A stretch of 64,000 bases of DNA from Palsa-504 sp963834685 (GCA_963834685.1 CAWICW010000027.1:68077-132076); one strand, 5' to 3'. Shown: positions 1-8,559, counted from the first letter of the stretch. Numbers and translations: made by a program. The notes: a model not told the origin generated them from the sequence alone.

Positions 1-433
1 CGTCGGTCAGCGCGCGGGCCGGGAGGGCCGGCCCGAGCCGGGCCCGGCCGTCCACGGCGACGTCCAGCCGGGGCTGGGCCAGGCTCAGCACCTGCTCCAG
101 CGGGGCCAGGTCCTCCGGGGCCAGCGGCTCGTCCCCGCTGTCGTGGCCGATCAGCGCCCGGATGCTCTCCCTGACCTCGCGGGCCAGCCGCAGGTCCTCA
201 CCGAATCCGGGGTGGTTGGGCTCAGGCCGGTCCGGGTCCGGAACGCGCAGGCCCGCGTCGGCCAGCCACGCACGTGCCTGGTCCGCGTGCGCGAATACGT
301 CGGTGCCCAGGTCCCGGTCGAGGGTGTCGACGTAGGCCTGGATCAGCAGCAGCGGCATCGGCGCCAGCTTGTCCTCGACGTGGGAGGCCCACGAGGGCAC
401 GGTCATGCCGTTCAGGGTAGCCGTCGTGATCAT
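1..433 (-). CDS. CGNR zinc-finger / ABATE-domain regulator (3' end outside window)
   Basis: The gene reads leftward from an ATG at 433 and runs off the left edge, so only the first 144 residues are visible. It opens with a pattern typical of the ABATE domain (putative stress-induced transcription regulator): a short N-terminus, then LIQAYVDTLD, then AWLADAGL around residues 40-60, followed by an acidic helical stretch. The C-terminal CGNR zinc finger that would confirm the family lies outside the window. The start is chosen because the next upstream ATG (441) is out of frame and stops after three codons, and a GAGGAA Shine-Dalgarno candidate lies at 445-450. The gene diverges from the 537-1040 gene, and palindromes fill the gap, so autoregulation is plausible but inferred. 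Confidence 0.7.
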   Translation of the reverse strand, partial: MITTATLNGMTVPSWASHVEDKLAPMPLLLIQAYVDTLDRDLGTDVFAHADQARAWLADAGLRVPDPDRPEPNHPGFGEDLRLAREVRESIRALIGHDSGDEPLAPEDLAPLEQVLSLAQPRLDVAVDGRARLGPALPARALTD

Positions 434-452
434 CTTCGCATCAGTTCCTCCA

Positions 453-518
453 TCCGTGACCGAATAATATCCTTTACAGGTCACGCATGACCACTATACT
501 GGCTTTAGTAGTCACGGA
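453..518. promoter_or_regulatory. Candidate operator palindromes between divergent genes
   Basis: GGTCA (479-483) and TGACC (488-492) form a palindrome with a 4-nt centre. CGTGACC (455-461) pairs with GGTCACG (479-485). TCCGTGAC (453-460) pairs with GTCACGGA (511-518). The repeated GTGAC/GTCAC half-sites flank and overlap the promoter at 473-500. The CGNR regulator transcribed from 433 is the obvious candidate ligand, but that is inference. Confidence 0.5.
473..500 (+). promoter_or_regulatory. Sigma-70-type promoter of the 537-1040 gene
   Basis: TTTACA (473-478) and TATACT (495-500) each match five of six positions of the housekeeping -35 and -10 hexamers, with a 16-nt spacer. The palindrome GGTCACGCATGACC (479-492) occupies almost the whole spacer. 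Transcription would start near 507, and the gene has a good Shine-Dalgarno GGAGGTGG at 523-530. Confidence 0.6.
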
Positions 519-536
519 CATCGGAGGTGGCACACG

Positions 537-1040
537 ATGCATGTCCTGCTCGACGATGATCAAGGCCGCCTGGCCCTTCGGCGGCTCTGGCCCTGGCAGC
601 GACTTCTGGCCCGCGGCGCGGCCGGGCGGCTCGACCGCGCGCTGGCCGAGGGCGCCAGCCCGGAGGAAAGCGTCGGCCTGGCGGCCCGGGCCATGCGGCT
701 GACGTCTACGGAGTTCCGCCGTGACCTGGCCGCGAGCCTGCGGCGGATTCTGGTCGCGGCCGGGGAACCGGCGCTGTCCGTGGCCGCACGGCCGCCGCGT
801 TCGCCGCTGGGTGTGGCCCGCCCGCTGCGCGTCCCGCTCCGCACGACGCGGATCGGCCCGTCCGCGCCGCTGCTCGCCGGGCTGGCCAGCCGCCTGCTCG
901 AGCCCGGCCCTGTACCGGTGCGAGGCGTGGCGATGCTCACCCAGCTGCTGGCCGACGGCGCCGGCCCGCTGTACCGCGATGCCGCCCGCGACGATCTGGC
1001 CGTCCTGGCCGGGCAAGCGGCAGACGCGCTGACCTGGTAG
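537..1040 (+). CDS. Uncharacterised 167-residue protein
   Basis: The ATG at 537 follows GGAGGTGG with a 6-nt gap, a clear translation signal. I do not recognise a family. The protein is rich in Arg, Leu and Ala, with a WPWQRLLAR patch near the N-terminus (about residues 18-26), a helical middle and a leucine-rich C-terminus. No signal peptide, metal ligands or membrane segments are evident. It is convergent with livF, 6 bp away, and divergent from the CGNR regulator, whose candidate operator sits in its promoter, so the two may form a regulator-target pair. It could be a small cytoplasmic helical protein; nothing in the sequence shows its function. Confidence 0.6.
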   Translation: MHVLLDDDQGRLALRRLWPWQRLLARGAAGRLDRALAEGASPEESVGLAARAMRLTSTEFRRDLAASLRRILVAAGEPALSVAARPPRSPLGVARPLRVPLRTTRIGPSAPLLAGLASRLLEPGPVPVRGVAMLTQLLADGAGPLYRDAARDDLAVLAGQAADALTW

Positions 1041-1046
1041 CGGCGC

Positions 1047-1772
1047 TTACCGGCCCAGGTAGGCGCGCTTGAGGTCCTCGTGGCTCAGCAACTCGCCGGC
1101 CGGGCCCTCGAGCACGATCTCCCCGGTGGACAGGACGTACCCGCGGTCGGCGATGGAGAGCGCCATCGCCGCGTTCTGCTCGACCATCAGGACCGCGACC
1201 CCGGAGGCGTGGATGGTCTTGATGATCTGGAAGTTCTGCTGGACCAGCGCGGGGGACAGCCCCATCGACGGTTCGTCCATCAGCAGCAGGCGGGGGCGGG
1301 ACATCAGGGCCCGGCCCATCGCCACCATCTGCTGCTCGCCGCCGGACAGCGTGCCCGCCAGCTGGCCGCGCCGCTCGAGCAGGCGCGGGAACAGCGAGTG
1401 GACCATGTCGAAGTCCTCGCTGAGCGATTCGCCCTTGCGCAGCACGGCGCCCAGCTCCAGGTTCTCCCGCACCGTCAGCTGGCCGAACAGGCGGCGGTTT
1501 TCCGGCACGATGGCGATCCCGGACGCGATGCGCTGCGGCACCGGCCACTGTGTCACGTCCCGCCCGCCGAGCAGCACCCGGCCCGAGCGCGGCCGGACGA
1601 TGCCCAGGATGGTCTTCAGCGTGGTCGACTTACCCGACGCGTTCCCGCCCAGCAGGCAGACCAGTTCGCCCGCCCCGACCTGCAGCGAGATTCCCTCCAG
1701 GATCCGCATCTGCCCGTAGTAGGTGGTGACGTGGTCCAGCTTCAGCAGGACCTCGGGCTCCGGCTCGCTCAT
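1047..1772 (-). CDS. livF: Branched-chain amino-acid ABC transporter ATPase LivF
   Basis: 241 residues, the normal length for LivF, the smaller of the two ATPases that drive HAAT-family uptake of branched-chain amino acids or related solutes. The Walker A motif is GGNASGKST (about residues 42-50), a variant of the usual RNGAGKTT. The signature LSGGEQQ and Walker B RLLLMDEP follow in order, with the H-loop region near VLMVEQN. Its ATG overlaps the livG stop by 4 bp, and it is the last gene of the livKHMGF operon. Substrate cannot be read from the ATPase; LivF-like proteins also serve urea and other amide importers. Confidence 0.93.
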   Translation of the reverse strand: MSEPEPEVLLKLDHVTTYYGQMRILEGISLQVGAGELVCLLGGNASGKSTTLKTILGIVRPRSGRVLLGGRDVTQWPVPQRIASGIAIVPENRRLFGQLTVRENLELGAVLRKGESLSEDFDMVHSLFPRLLERRGQLAGTLSGGEQQMVAMGRALMSRPRLLLMDEPSMGLSPALVQQNFQIIKTIHASGVAVLMVEQNAAMALSIADRGYVLSTGEIVLEGPAGELLSHEDLKRAYLGR

Positions 1773-2599
1773 GCCTCCTCCGCCAAGGCTTCGGGATCGC
1801 GCCCCAGGTAGGCCTCGACGACCGCGGGATGGTTCGCGACCTGGTCGAAGCCGCCCTCGGCGATCTTGACCCCGTGGTCCAGCGCCACCACCCGGTCCGA
1901 ACAGCCGGCCACCACGTGCATGTCGTGCTCAATGACCAGGATCGCGACCCCCCGCTCCGCACGCAGCCGCCCGATCAGCTCGGTGACCTCGTGCGTCTCG
2001 ATGGGGTTCATCCCGGCGGCGGGCTCGTCGAGCAGCAGCAGCCGGGGCCGGGTGGCCAGCGCTCGGGCGATCTCCAGCCGCCGCCGGTTCGCGTACGACA
2101 GGGAGTAGGCGGGCTGGTCCCAGCGGTACCCCGCGAGCCGCTGGCCGAAGAAGGACAGCACGTCTTCGGCCAGCGCGCGAACCTCACGTTCCTCGCGCCG
2201 GGCCCGGGGCAGCCGCAAGATCGACTCCCACGCCAGCGCCCTGGTATTCCCGTAGGTGGCGGCCATCACGTTCTCGAGCACCGACATGTTCATGAACAGC
2301 CGCAGGCTCTGGAACGTCCGGGCGATCCCCCGCCGGGCGATGACGTGCGGCGCCTGGCCCGCGATCGACGTCCCGGCGAACCGGACGTCGCCCGCGCTCG
2401 GCTGGTACACGCCGGTGATCACGTTGAACACCGTGGTCTTGCCGGCGCCGTTGGGCCCGATCACGCTGACGACCTCCCGGTCGGCGACCCGCAGGTCCAG
2501 CTCGGACAGGGCCCGCAGGCCGCCGAAGGACAGGGACAGGCGATCGAGCTCCAGGACGGCCTGTTCTGTGGGCTCAGCTTCCGCGGGCTCGGCGCTCAC
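1769..2599 (-). CDS. livG: Branched-chain amino-acid ABC transporter ATPase LivG
   Basis: The larger HAAT ATPase, 276 residues from a GTG at 2599 that overlaps the livM stop in GTGA. A longer open frame continues upstream inside livM and is rejected because the GTG gives the normal LivG N-terminus. Walker A is GPNGAGKTT, the signature region is SLSYANRRRLEIA, which is the usual degenerate LivG form rather than LSGGQ, and Walker B is RLLLLDEP. The LivG-typical insert TFQSLRLFMNMSVLENV is present. It pairs with LivF to energise LivHM at the membrane. The neighbours on both sides overlap by 4 bp, so translation is probably coupled. Confidence 0.93.
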   Translation of the reverse strand: MSAEPAEAEPTEQAVLELDRLSLSFGGLRALSELDLRVADREVVSVIGPNGAGKTTVFNVITGVYQPSAGDVRFAGTSIAGQAPHVIARRGIARTFQSLRLFMNMSVLENVMAATYGNTRALAWESILRLPRARREEREVRALAEDVLSFFGQRLAGYRWDQPAYSLSYANRRRLEIARALATRPRLLLLDEPAAGMNPIETHEVTELIGRLRAERGVAILVIEHDMHVVAGCSDRVVALDHGVKIAEGGFDQVANHPAVVEAYLGRDPEALAEEA

Positions 2600-4032
2600 G
2601 TCACGGTCTCCACGCGCCGCTGCCCGAGCAGTCCCTGCGGCCGGGCGTTCATCATCACGATCAGTATCGCGCCGATCATGAGCTGCCGGGTAACCGAGGG
2701 CTCCACGACCAGCCGGGTCTCCCACACGAACGAGGCCAGGCAGAGGGTCGGAGGCAGCAGGATGGTCCGCCAGCGGCTGCTGACCTGCACCAGCGTGATC
2801 AGCAGGCAGACCAGCACGACGAATCCCCAGTTCCCGGCGGTCTGCGCATTGGCCGGGACGATCACCCAGTCGCGCAGCGCGTCGGCGATCCAGCCGCCTG
2901 ACTGCGGCCCGCCCGCCACCGCGCTGGCCGATATCGCCTGGGCGATGGCGTGCGCCGCGAAGCCGAGCGCCACGGTCGCGGCCAGGACCCCGGCCAGCCT
3001 GCGCCACGGGCGCAGCTTGGCCAGCAGGGTCAGCAGGATCAGCCCGTAGAACAGGTAGCCGGAGTCGGCCGGACTGCGCAGCAAGCCGTCGTAAATGATC
3101 ATGACCACCAGGGCGCCGAGGCAGGCGCCGGCGATGCTGCCCGAGCCGCCGAGGATGAGCCCGGCGTAGATCAGGATCAGGATCGGGGTGTCGAAGTCGG
3201 TCGGGAACACGCTGGCCTGCTGCGCGGCGTAGATGGTGCCGGCCAGCGCGGCCACCACGGCGCCGGCGGCGAACGCGGCCAGCTTGACCCGGTTGACCGG
3301 GATCGTCATCGAGGCCGCCGCCAGCGGGTCGTCGCGGACCGCGCGCCAGGCCCGCCCGGTGCGCGAGCTTTCCAGCAGACGCAGCACCGCCATGACCACC
3401 ACCAGGCCGATCACCAGCAGGTAGTAGTAGCCGTAGTTGCTGGTGAGCTGCCAGCTGAAGCCCCTGATCGGATCGATCCCGGTGATCCCGTTCGGCCCGC
3501 CGAGCTTGCTCGGGGCCACGTTGTTGGTGAACTCCACGAACGCCTCGCCGAAGAACAGCGTGACGATGGCCAGGTAGTCGCCGATTAGCCGCCGGGACGG
3601 CAGGCCGACGGCCAGCCCGAGGAGCGCCGCGGCGATCATCACGATCGGCAGCGACAGGTAGGCCGGGAGGTGGATGCCGCTGGTGCCGAGCTGGTTCGAG
3701 GACAGCAGCGCGAACCCGTATGCGCCGAAGCCGAAGAACGCGATGTAGCCCAGGTCGAGCAGCCCGGCCCAGCCCACGACGATGTTCAGCCCGACGGCCA
3801 GCAGCGCGATCACCATCGCGTCGATCCCGACCTGCAGCTGGAAGCCGCCCAGGCCGAGCGACGGCAGCACGACGGCGGCCAGCCCGGCGACGGCCAGCCG
3901 GGGCCACCAGCCGACCCGCTCGCCCGCCCGCTGAGCGCGGCCCAGCCATGACGGCAGGTACTCGTGCCGGCGCGCCTGCCTGGCCACCCACTCGTCGGCC
4001 CCGACCTGCGGCCCCTGGGAGTCGATGCTCAC
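2596..4032 (-). CDS. livM: Branched-chain amino-acid ABC transporter permease LivM
   Basis: 478 residues, long for LivM because of a roughly 45-residue hydrophilic N-terminus and extra C-terminal hydrophobic segments. The family core is clear: LLAVGLNIVVGWAGLLDLG, then GAYGFAL, the EAFVEFTNN region and GGPNGITGI, and the cytoplasmic coupling helix around GRAWRAVRDD. About ten or more hydrophobic segments are visible. Its partner permease LivH starts upstream with a 7-nt gap. The final segments (about residues 390-465) carry an additional membrane helix pair and end MMNARPQGLLGQ, a typical LivM terminus. Confidence 0.92.
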   Translation of the reverse strand: MSIDSQGPQVGADEWVARQARRHEYLPSWLGRAQRAGERVGWWPRLAVAGLAAVVLPSLGLGGFQLQVGIDAMVIALLAVGLNIVVGWAGLLDLGYIAFFGFGAYGFALLSSNQLGTSGIHLPAYLSLPIVMIAAALLGLAVGLPSRRLIGDYLAIVTLFFGEAFVEFTNNVAPSKLGGPNGITGIDPIRGFSWQLTSNYGYYYLLVIGLVVVMAVLRLLESSRTGRAWRAVRDDPLAAASMTIPVNRVKLAAFAAGAVVAALAGTIYAAQQASVFPTDFDTPILILIYAGLILGGSGSIAGACLGALVVMIIYDGLLRSPADSGYLFYGLILLTLLAKLRPWRRLAGVLAATVALGFAAHAIAQAISASAVAGGPQSGGWIADALRDWVIVPANAQTAGNWGFVVLVCLLITLVQVSSRWRTILLPPTLCLASFVWETRLVVEPSVTRQLMIGAILIVMMNARPQGLLGQRRVETVT

Positions 4033-4039
4033 CGCCCGC

Positions 4040-4957
4040 TCACACCTTCTGCAGCTGCACGCGGCCGAGCAGCCCGCTCGGCCGGACCAGCATCACGACG
4101 ATCAGGAGCCCGAATACGATCAGGTTGGTGTAGGTGGAGGAGATGTAACCGGTGACCATCGATTCCGCGACGCCGATCACCAGGCCGCCGAGCATCGCGC
4201 CTGGTATCGAGCCGATCCCGCCGACCACGGCCGCGGTGAACGCCTTGAGCCCGACGATGAACCCGATCGTGGACGTCACCGTGTTGAACAGCAGTCCGCC
4301 CATCACGCCCGCGATGCCCGCGAGCGCCGAGCCGAGGAGGAACGTGGAGGTGATGACGAAGTTCACGTTGATCCCCAGCATCTCCGCGGCCTCACGGTCG
4401 GCCGCCACCGCCCGCATCTGCCTGCCCAGCCTGGTCCGGTTGACCAATATCTGCAGTCCGGTCATCAGCACGAGGCCCAGCACCAGGACCAGGATCTGCA
4501 CGCTGTCGATGGTGACCGAACCGATCCGGATGCCGCTGGACAGCGAGATGAAGTCCGCGGTGTTATAGACCCGGAACTGGGCGCCGAACAGCAGCAGAGC
4601 CGAGCTCTCCAGGAAGAACGAGACGCCGATCGCGGTGATCAGCGGCGCGATCCGCGGCGCGTCCCGCAGCGGCCGGTAGGCGAACCGCTCGATCGCCACG
4701 CCCAGGCCGCCGACCAGGCCCGCCGCCACCACGAACATGATCACCAGCAGCAGCGGCACCGCGATGCTCAGGTCGGACGCGCCGCCGAAGAACTGGATGA
4801 CGAAGAAGCCGATGTAGGCCCCGATCATGTACAGGTCGCCGTGCGCGAAGTTGAGCAGCTTCAGCACCCCGTACACCATCGAGAAGCCCAGCGCGACCAG
4901 CGCATAGAGCGCACCGGTGGTGATGCCGTTCACCAGTTCCTGAAAAAAGAAGCTCAT
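4040..4957 (-). CDS. livH: Branched-chain amino-acid ABC transporter permease LivH
   Basis: 305 residues, standard for LivH. It begins MSFFFQELVNGITTGALYAL and contains the hallmark GFSMVYGVLKLLNFAHGDL, the coupling segment GRQMRAVAADREAAEMLGIN, and the C-terminal PSGLLGR. Eight hydrophobic stretches are visible. It forms the membrane channel with LivM. A long perfect hairpin (4981-5022) separates it from livK upstream, which suggests that only part of the transcript reads on into livHMGF. Confidence 0.94.
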   Translation of the reverse strand: MSFFFQELVNGITTGALYALVALGFSMVYGVLKLLNFAHGDLYMIGAYIGFFVIQFFGGASDLSIAVPLLLVIMFVVAAGLVGGLGVAIERFAYRPLRDAPRIAPLITAIGVSFFLESSALLLFGAQFRVYNTADFISLSSGIRIGSVTIDSVQILVLVLGLVLMTGLQILVNRTRLGRQMRAVAADREAAEMLGINVNFVITSTFLLGSALAGIAGVMGGLLFNTVTSTIGFIVGLKAFTAAVVGGIGSIPGAMLGGLVIGVAESMVTGYISSTYTNLIVFGLLIVVMLVRPSGLLGRVQLQKV

Positions 4958-4980
4958 CCGGTGCGACTCCCACTCATCAC

Positions 4981-5022
4981 CATCCGCCCCGCCGGGCCCG
5001 GGTCGGCCCGGCGGGGCGGATG
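4981..5022 (-). terminator. Intercistronic hairpin between livK and livH
   Basis: The arms 4981-4998 and 5005-5022 are perfectly complementary over 18 bp (CATCCGCCCCGCCGGGCC and its reverse complement) around a 6-nt loop. There is no U-tract on the transcript strand (reading leftward). Placed just after the binding-protein stop and before livH, it fits an RNA-stabilising or partial-termination structure that raises livK product over the membrane components, as known for other binding-protein operons. Confidence 0.8.
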
Positions 5023-5030
5023 CGTCAGCA

Positions 5031-6197
5031 CTAGCTCGGGATCAGCTGGTACTTGCCCGCTGGGGTGATCTTGAACAGGAAGAACTTGCCGTTGACCAGG
5101 TCACCGTGGGAGTCGAAGGAAATCGGCTGGCCCAGGATCGAGGTCGGCTCGTTCGTCTGCTTGATCGCGGCCAGCACGTTAGCACGACTCGGGGTCTGGC
5201 CCGCCTTGCACACCGAGGCGATGGCCTCGTCGATCACGTGCGTGGCCGCGAACACGGGCGGACCGAAGGTTCCGAACGACCCGTACTTCGCCTGGGCGGC
5301 CTGGGCGATCGCCGCGTCGGCCGGGATCGCGGTGATGTCCGGGCCGAACGAGGACACGTACGAGCCGGAGATGCTGAACGTGCCCGGGGAGAACAGGCCG
5401 TCCGTGCCGAAGATCACCGCGGTCTTGTGCTCCTGGGCCAGGTCGCGACCGAACTGCTGGGCGTTGGCGGCGATCTGCCAGGGCAGGACCACCACCGATT
5501 CGGCGGAGGTGACCTTGGCCACCAGCGAGGAGAAGTCGGTGACCTTCTGCGAGACCGACTCGTGGTCGACCTTGATCCCGGCCGCCTGGAAGATCGGCAG
5601 CATGGCGCTGACCAGGCCGGTCGAGTAGGCCTCCTGGTCATCGACGATCATCAGGGCCTTCGGGTGCAGGGTGTTCACGATGTAGTTCGCGTCCTGCGGA
5701 CCCTGCACGCTGTCCTTCGACACCACCCGGAAGAACGTCGGGTACGAGCCGGTCGTCAACGCCACGGCCGTCGCCGACCCGGAGATGAAGGGCATCCCCG
5801 CCCGCGCCATCGGGCCGCCGACCGCCTCGACTTCCTGGCTGCCCGCGGGCCCGACCACGGCGATGATGCTCGCGTTCGAGGTGAACTGCTGCGTCACGGT
5901 CACCGCCTGCGCGGGCTGCAGCTGAGTGTCGCCCTGTACGAGCGTGATCTTGGTCTTATTGGCCGCGTTGTCCATGGCCACCGCGAGCTCGGCGAAGTGA
6001 AGCTGCTCGGTGCCAAGGCTCGCCACCGGGCCCGTGATCGGGCCTTCGAAACCGATCGACGCGACGCACGCCTTGGTGCTGGCGCTGGATCCGCCGCTAC
6101 CGGCCGCGCTGCTACTGCTACTGCTGTTACTACTACTGCAACCAGCCACGGCGAGCGAGCCGACCGCCGCCGCGGCTAGGACCAGGCGTCCCTTCAT
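5031..6197 (-). CDS. livK: ABC transporter substrate-binding lipoprotein (LivK family)
   Basis: 388 residues from the ATG at 6197. That start has GGAGG at the right distance; an ATG five codons upstream (6212) would itself contain the Shine-Dalgarno and is rejected. A lipoprotein signal runs MKGRLVLAAAAVGSLAVAGC, with the lipidated Cys at residue 20, followed by a Ser/Gly-rich linker. The mature part has the Peripla_BP_6 fold signature: IGFEGPITGPVASLG, GPAGSQEVEAV, and a hinge near NYIVNTLHPKALMIVDDQEAYSTG. It captures the substrate outside the membrane for LivHMGF. The linker is encoded largely by AGT/AGC repeats, unlike the codon use of the rest. Substrate could be a branched-chain or other amino acid. 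Confidence 0.92.
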   Translation of the reverse strand: MKGRLVLAAAAVGSLAVAGCSSSNSSSSSSAAGSGGSSASTKACVASIGFEGPITGPVASLGTEQLHFAELAVAMDNAANKTKITLVQGDTQLQPAQAVTVTQQFTSNASIIAVVGPAGSQEVEAVGGPMARAGMPFISGSATAVALTTGSYPTFFRVVSKDSVQGPQDANYIVNTLHPKALMIVDDQEAYSTGLVSAMLPIFQAAGIKVDHESVSQKVTDFSSLVAKVTSAESVVVLPWQIAANAQQFGRDLAQEHKTAVIFGTDGLFSPGTFSISGSYVSSFGPDITAIPADAAIAQAAQAKYGSFGTFGPPVFAATHVIDEAIASVCKAGQTPSRANVLAAIKQTNEPTSILGQPISFDSHGDLVNGKFFLFKITPAGKYQLIPS

Positions 6198-6419
6198 TGG
6201 ATACGCCTCCATTTCCCGAGATATCCCATAATGTGGGTGTCCCCATTAGCGAGGGCTGTCATATGCCTCGGCATGCGTTCGAGGATGCTCAAAAACGCCC
6301 TCCCCGCTGGCCGAATTCGTATCGCTGATCAAACCATTGCCGTTTAGGCCAAAGCAAGAGGACTACTCTGGGACCGGCTTGGCAGTTGTGAATTCGATAC
6401 CGACCGGGAGGACCTACCC

Positions 6420-7604
6420 GTGGCCGAAGTGCTCAGCGCAAGCGTGGATGTCGCCGCGATCCGGGCCCGCTTCACGTCGCTGCGGCAAAGTTTCGCCTTC
6501 TTCGACGCGCCAGGCGGCACGCAGGTGCCCGACGAGGTCGGCGACGCGATCGGGCTCGCGCTCCGGGAGGCCAGCGCCAACCTGGGCGCGGGGTACGCCA
6601 CGAGCATCCGCGTGGGGCAGATCCTGCAGGAGGCGGAGGGCAAGGCAGCCCGGTTTCTTGGCTGCGAGCCGAGCGAGGTGATCTTCGGGCCCAACATGAC
6701 CACGCTCAACTTCGCGCTGTCCCGGACCGCCGCCCGCGCGTTCGGCCCGGGCGACGAGATCCTCGTCTCGTGCCTCGACCATGACGCGGGCGTCGCGCCC
6801 TGGCTGGAGATCGCGCACGACCGCGATCTGGTGGTCCGGCACGTCGGGCTCCACGACGACACGAGCCTGGACTTCGCGGACCTGGAGCGCAAGCTCGGGC
6901 CGCGCACCAAGGTGGTCGCGTTCGCCTGGGCCTCCAACGCGGTCGGCACGGTCACCGACGCCCGCCGGGTCTGCGAGCTCGCGCATCAGGCCGGGGCGCT
7001 CGCGTGGGTGGACGCCGTCCACTACGCGGCGCACGAGCCGATCGACGTCCGCCAGATCGACGCCGACGTACTGATCTGCTCGCCGTACAAGTTCTGCGGC
7101 CCGCATCTCGGCGTCGCCTACGGACGGACCGAGGTAATCGAGCGGTGGCGGCCCTACAAGGCCCGCCCGGCGCCCACCAGCCCGCTCGGGCGCAGCTTCG
7201 AGACCGGCACGCAGCCGTATGAGCTGCTCGCGGGATTCAACGCGACCATCGACTACCTGGACTCGATCGGGGGCTTCGCCGCGATCGTGCCCTACGAGCG
7301 CTCGCTGGGCCAGCGGTTCCTGGACGGCCTGCCCGAAGCGGTCACCGTGTACGGGCGGCCCGGGATGGACGGCCGCGTGCCCACCTTCCTGGTCAACGTC
7401 GAGGGCGTGGCCGCCGCCGACGTGGCCGCCCGGCTGGCCGCCGAGCAGATCGGGGTCTGGGCCCACGATTCGTGGTACTCACTCGGCCTGTACCAGCGCC
7501 TCGGCTACCGCGATAAGTCGGTCCGGATTGGCTTCGTCCATTACAACAGCCCGGACGAGGTCGACCGGCTGCTCGCGGCCCTGGACGGGATGCGCTCCGT
7601 TTAA
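6420..7604 (+). CDS. Class V aminotransferase, cysteine desulfurase-like (TIGR01976-type)
   Basis: 394 residues from a GTG at 6420 preceded by GGGAGGA about 8 nt upstream. It is a PLP enzyme of fold type I: FFDAPGGTQVP at the N-terminus, GPNMTTLNFALSR, the PLP-ring His in CLDHDAG (about residue 121), the pyridine-N Asp in WVDAVHYAAH (Asp198), and the Schiff-base Lys in SPYKFCGPH (Lys224). These features match the cysteine-desulfurase-like VC1184 subfamily rather than IscS or SufS: there is no Cys-bearing active-site loop typical of IscS. The substrate is unknown for the subfamily. It diverges from livK across 222 bp. A paralogue lies at 48120-49337. Confidence 0.85.
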   Translation: MAEVLSASVDVAAIRARFTSLRQSFAFFDAPGGTQVPDEVGDAIGLALREASANLGAGYATSIRVGQILQEAEGKAARFLGCEPSEVIFGPNMTTLNFALSRTAARAFGPGDEILVSCLDHDAGVAPWLEIAHDRDLVVRHVGLHDDTSLDFADLERKLGPRTKVVAFAWASNAVGTVTDARRVCELAHQAGALAWVDAVHYAAHEPIDVRQIDADVLICSPYKFCGPHLGVAYGRTEVIERWRPYKARPAPTSPLGRSFETGTQPYELLAGFNATIDYLDSIGGFAAIVPYERSLGQRFLDGLPEAVTVYGRPGMDGRVPTFLVNVEGVAAADVAARLAAEQIGVWAHDSWYSLGLYQRLGYRDKSVRIGFVHYNSPDEVDRLLAALDGMRSV

Positions 7605-7611
7605 CCCCGCG

Positions 7612-8559
7612 TTATCCGTCCGCCCCGCCGAGGATCTCGGCCAGCTTGCTCAGGTTGATGTTGCCGCCGGAGATCACGCACACCACCTTCCCGGTCCCGG
7701 CCCGGCCGCTCAGCGCGGCCGCGGGCGCCAGCGCGCCCGCGCCCTCGGCGATGACCCGGACGCGCTCGGCGAGCGTGCGCACGGCGGCGGCGACCTCGGC
7801 CACCGGAATCGACAGCGCGCCGTCGACGAGCGGCGCGACCAGCGGCCACATGCTGTCCAGCACCCGCCGGCTGCCGGAGCCGTCGACGAACGAGGGCTGG
7901 TAGTCGATCTCGGCTGGGTGCCCGACGGCGAGCGCGGCGGCCAGCGCCGCGGCGGTCTCGGGCTCGGCCGTGAAGATCTTGGTGTCTGGCCGGAGCGCCT
8001 TGATGGCGCTGGCGATGCCCACCGTCAGCCCGCCGCCGCCGTACGGGATCACGACCGCGTCCGGGTCGGGCAGGTCATCGAGGATCTCCAGGCCGATCGT
8101 GCCGTTGCCCGCCATCACCGCCGGGTCCTGGACGGGGTGCACGAACAGTCCCTCCACCCCATCGACGTGACTGGTGGTGATGATGTTCCACCATTCGTCG
8201 TACGGGACCTTGAGCACCCGGCCGCCGAGGCGCTCGATTGCGGCCAGCTTGGCCTCGGGCGCGTGCTCCGGGACCACGATCGTCGCCGGGACGCCGAGCG
8301 CGCGAGCCGTCCACGCGATGCCCTGGGCCATGTTCCCCGCGCTGGCGGTGACCAGCCCCTTGACCCAGGCGTCGGGCGGCGCGAGCAGGACCGCGTTGGT
8401 CGCACCGCGGATCTTGAACGAGTTGATGGACTGGAGGTTCTCCAGTTTGAGGTAGATCTGCGCCGGGGCCCCCTCGACGTACAGGGGCACCAGCGGCGTC
8501 CGGATCACCGAGCCGGCGATGCGCGCCTGGGCCGCTTCGATGTCCGCCAGCGCGATCAT
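7612..8559 (-). CDS. Threonine/serine dehydratase-like PLP enzyme
   Basis: 315 residues from an ATG at 8559 overlapping the upstream reductase stop (ATGA). The fold-type II PLP signature is NSFKIRGA (Schiff-base Lys49), followed by SAGNMAQG, which replaces the usual SGNHGQG phosphate-binding loop neighbourhood, and a glycine loop PYGGGGL. The final serine or glycine contact region is VISGGNINL. Members deaminate threonine or serine, or act as racemases or dehydratases of hydroxy-amino acids. There is no C-terminal ACT domain, so it resembles catabolic or serine-racemase-like forms rather than biosynthetic IlvA. It is translationally coupled to the aldo/keto reductase. Confidence 0.85.
   Translation of the reverse strand: MIALADIEAAQARIAGSVIRTPLVPLYVEGAPAQIYLKLENLQSINSFKIRGATNAVLLAPPDAWVKGLVTASAGNMAQGIAWTARALGVPATIVVPEHAPEAKLAAIERLGGRVLKVPYDEWWNIITTSHVDGVEGLFVHPVQDPAVMAGNGTIGLEILDDLPDPDAVVIPYGGGGLTVGIASAIKALRPDTKIFTAEPETAAALAAALAVGHPAEIDYQPSFVDGSGSRRVLDSMWPLVAPLVDGALSIPVAEVAAAVRTLAERVRVIAEGAGALAPAAALSGRAGTGKVVCVISGGNINLSKLAEILGGADG

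Noticed and set aside
5106..6179. Long open frame opposite livK
   Set aside because: It is the antisense of an unambiguous gene in high-GC DNA and has no family similarity.
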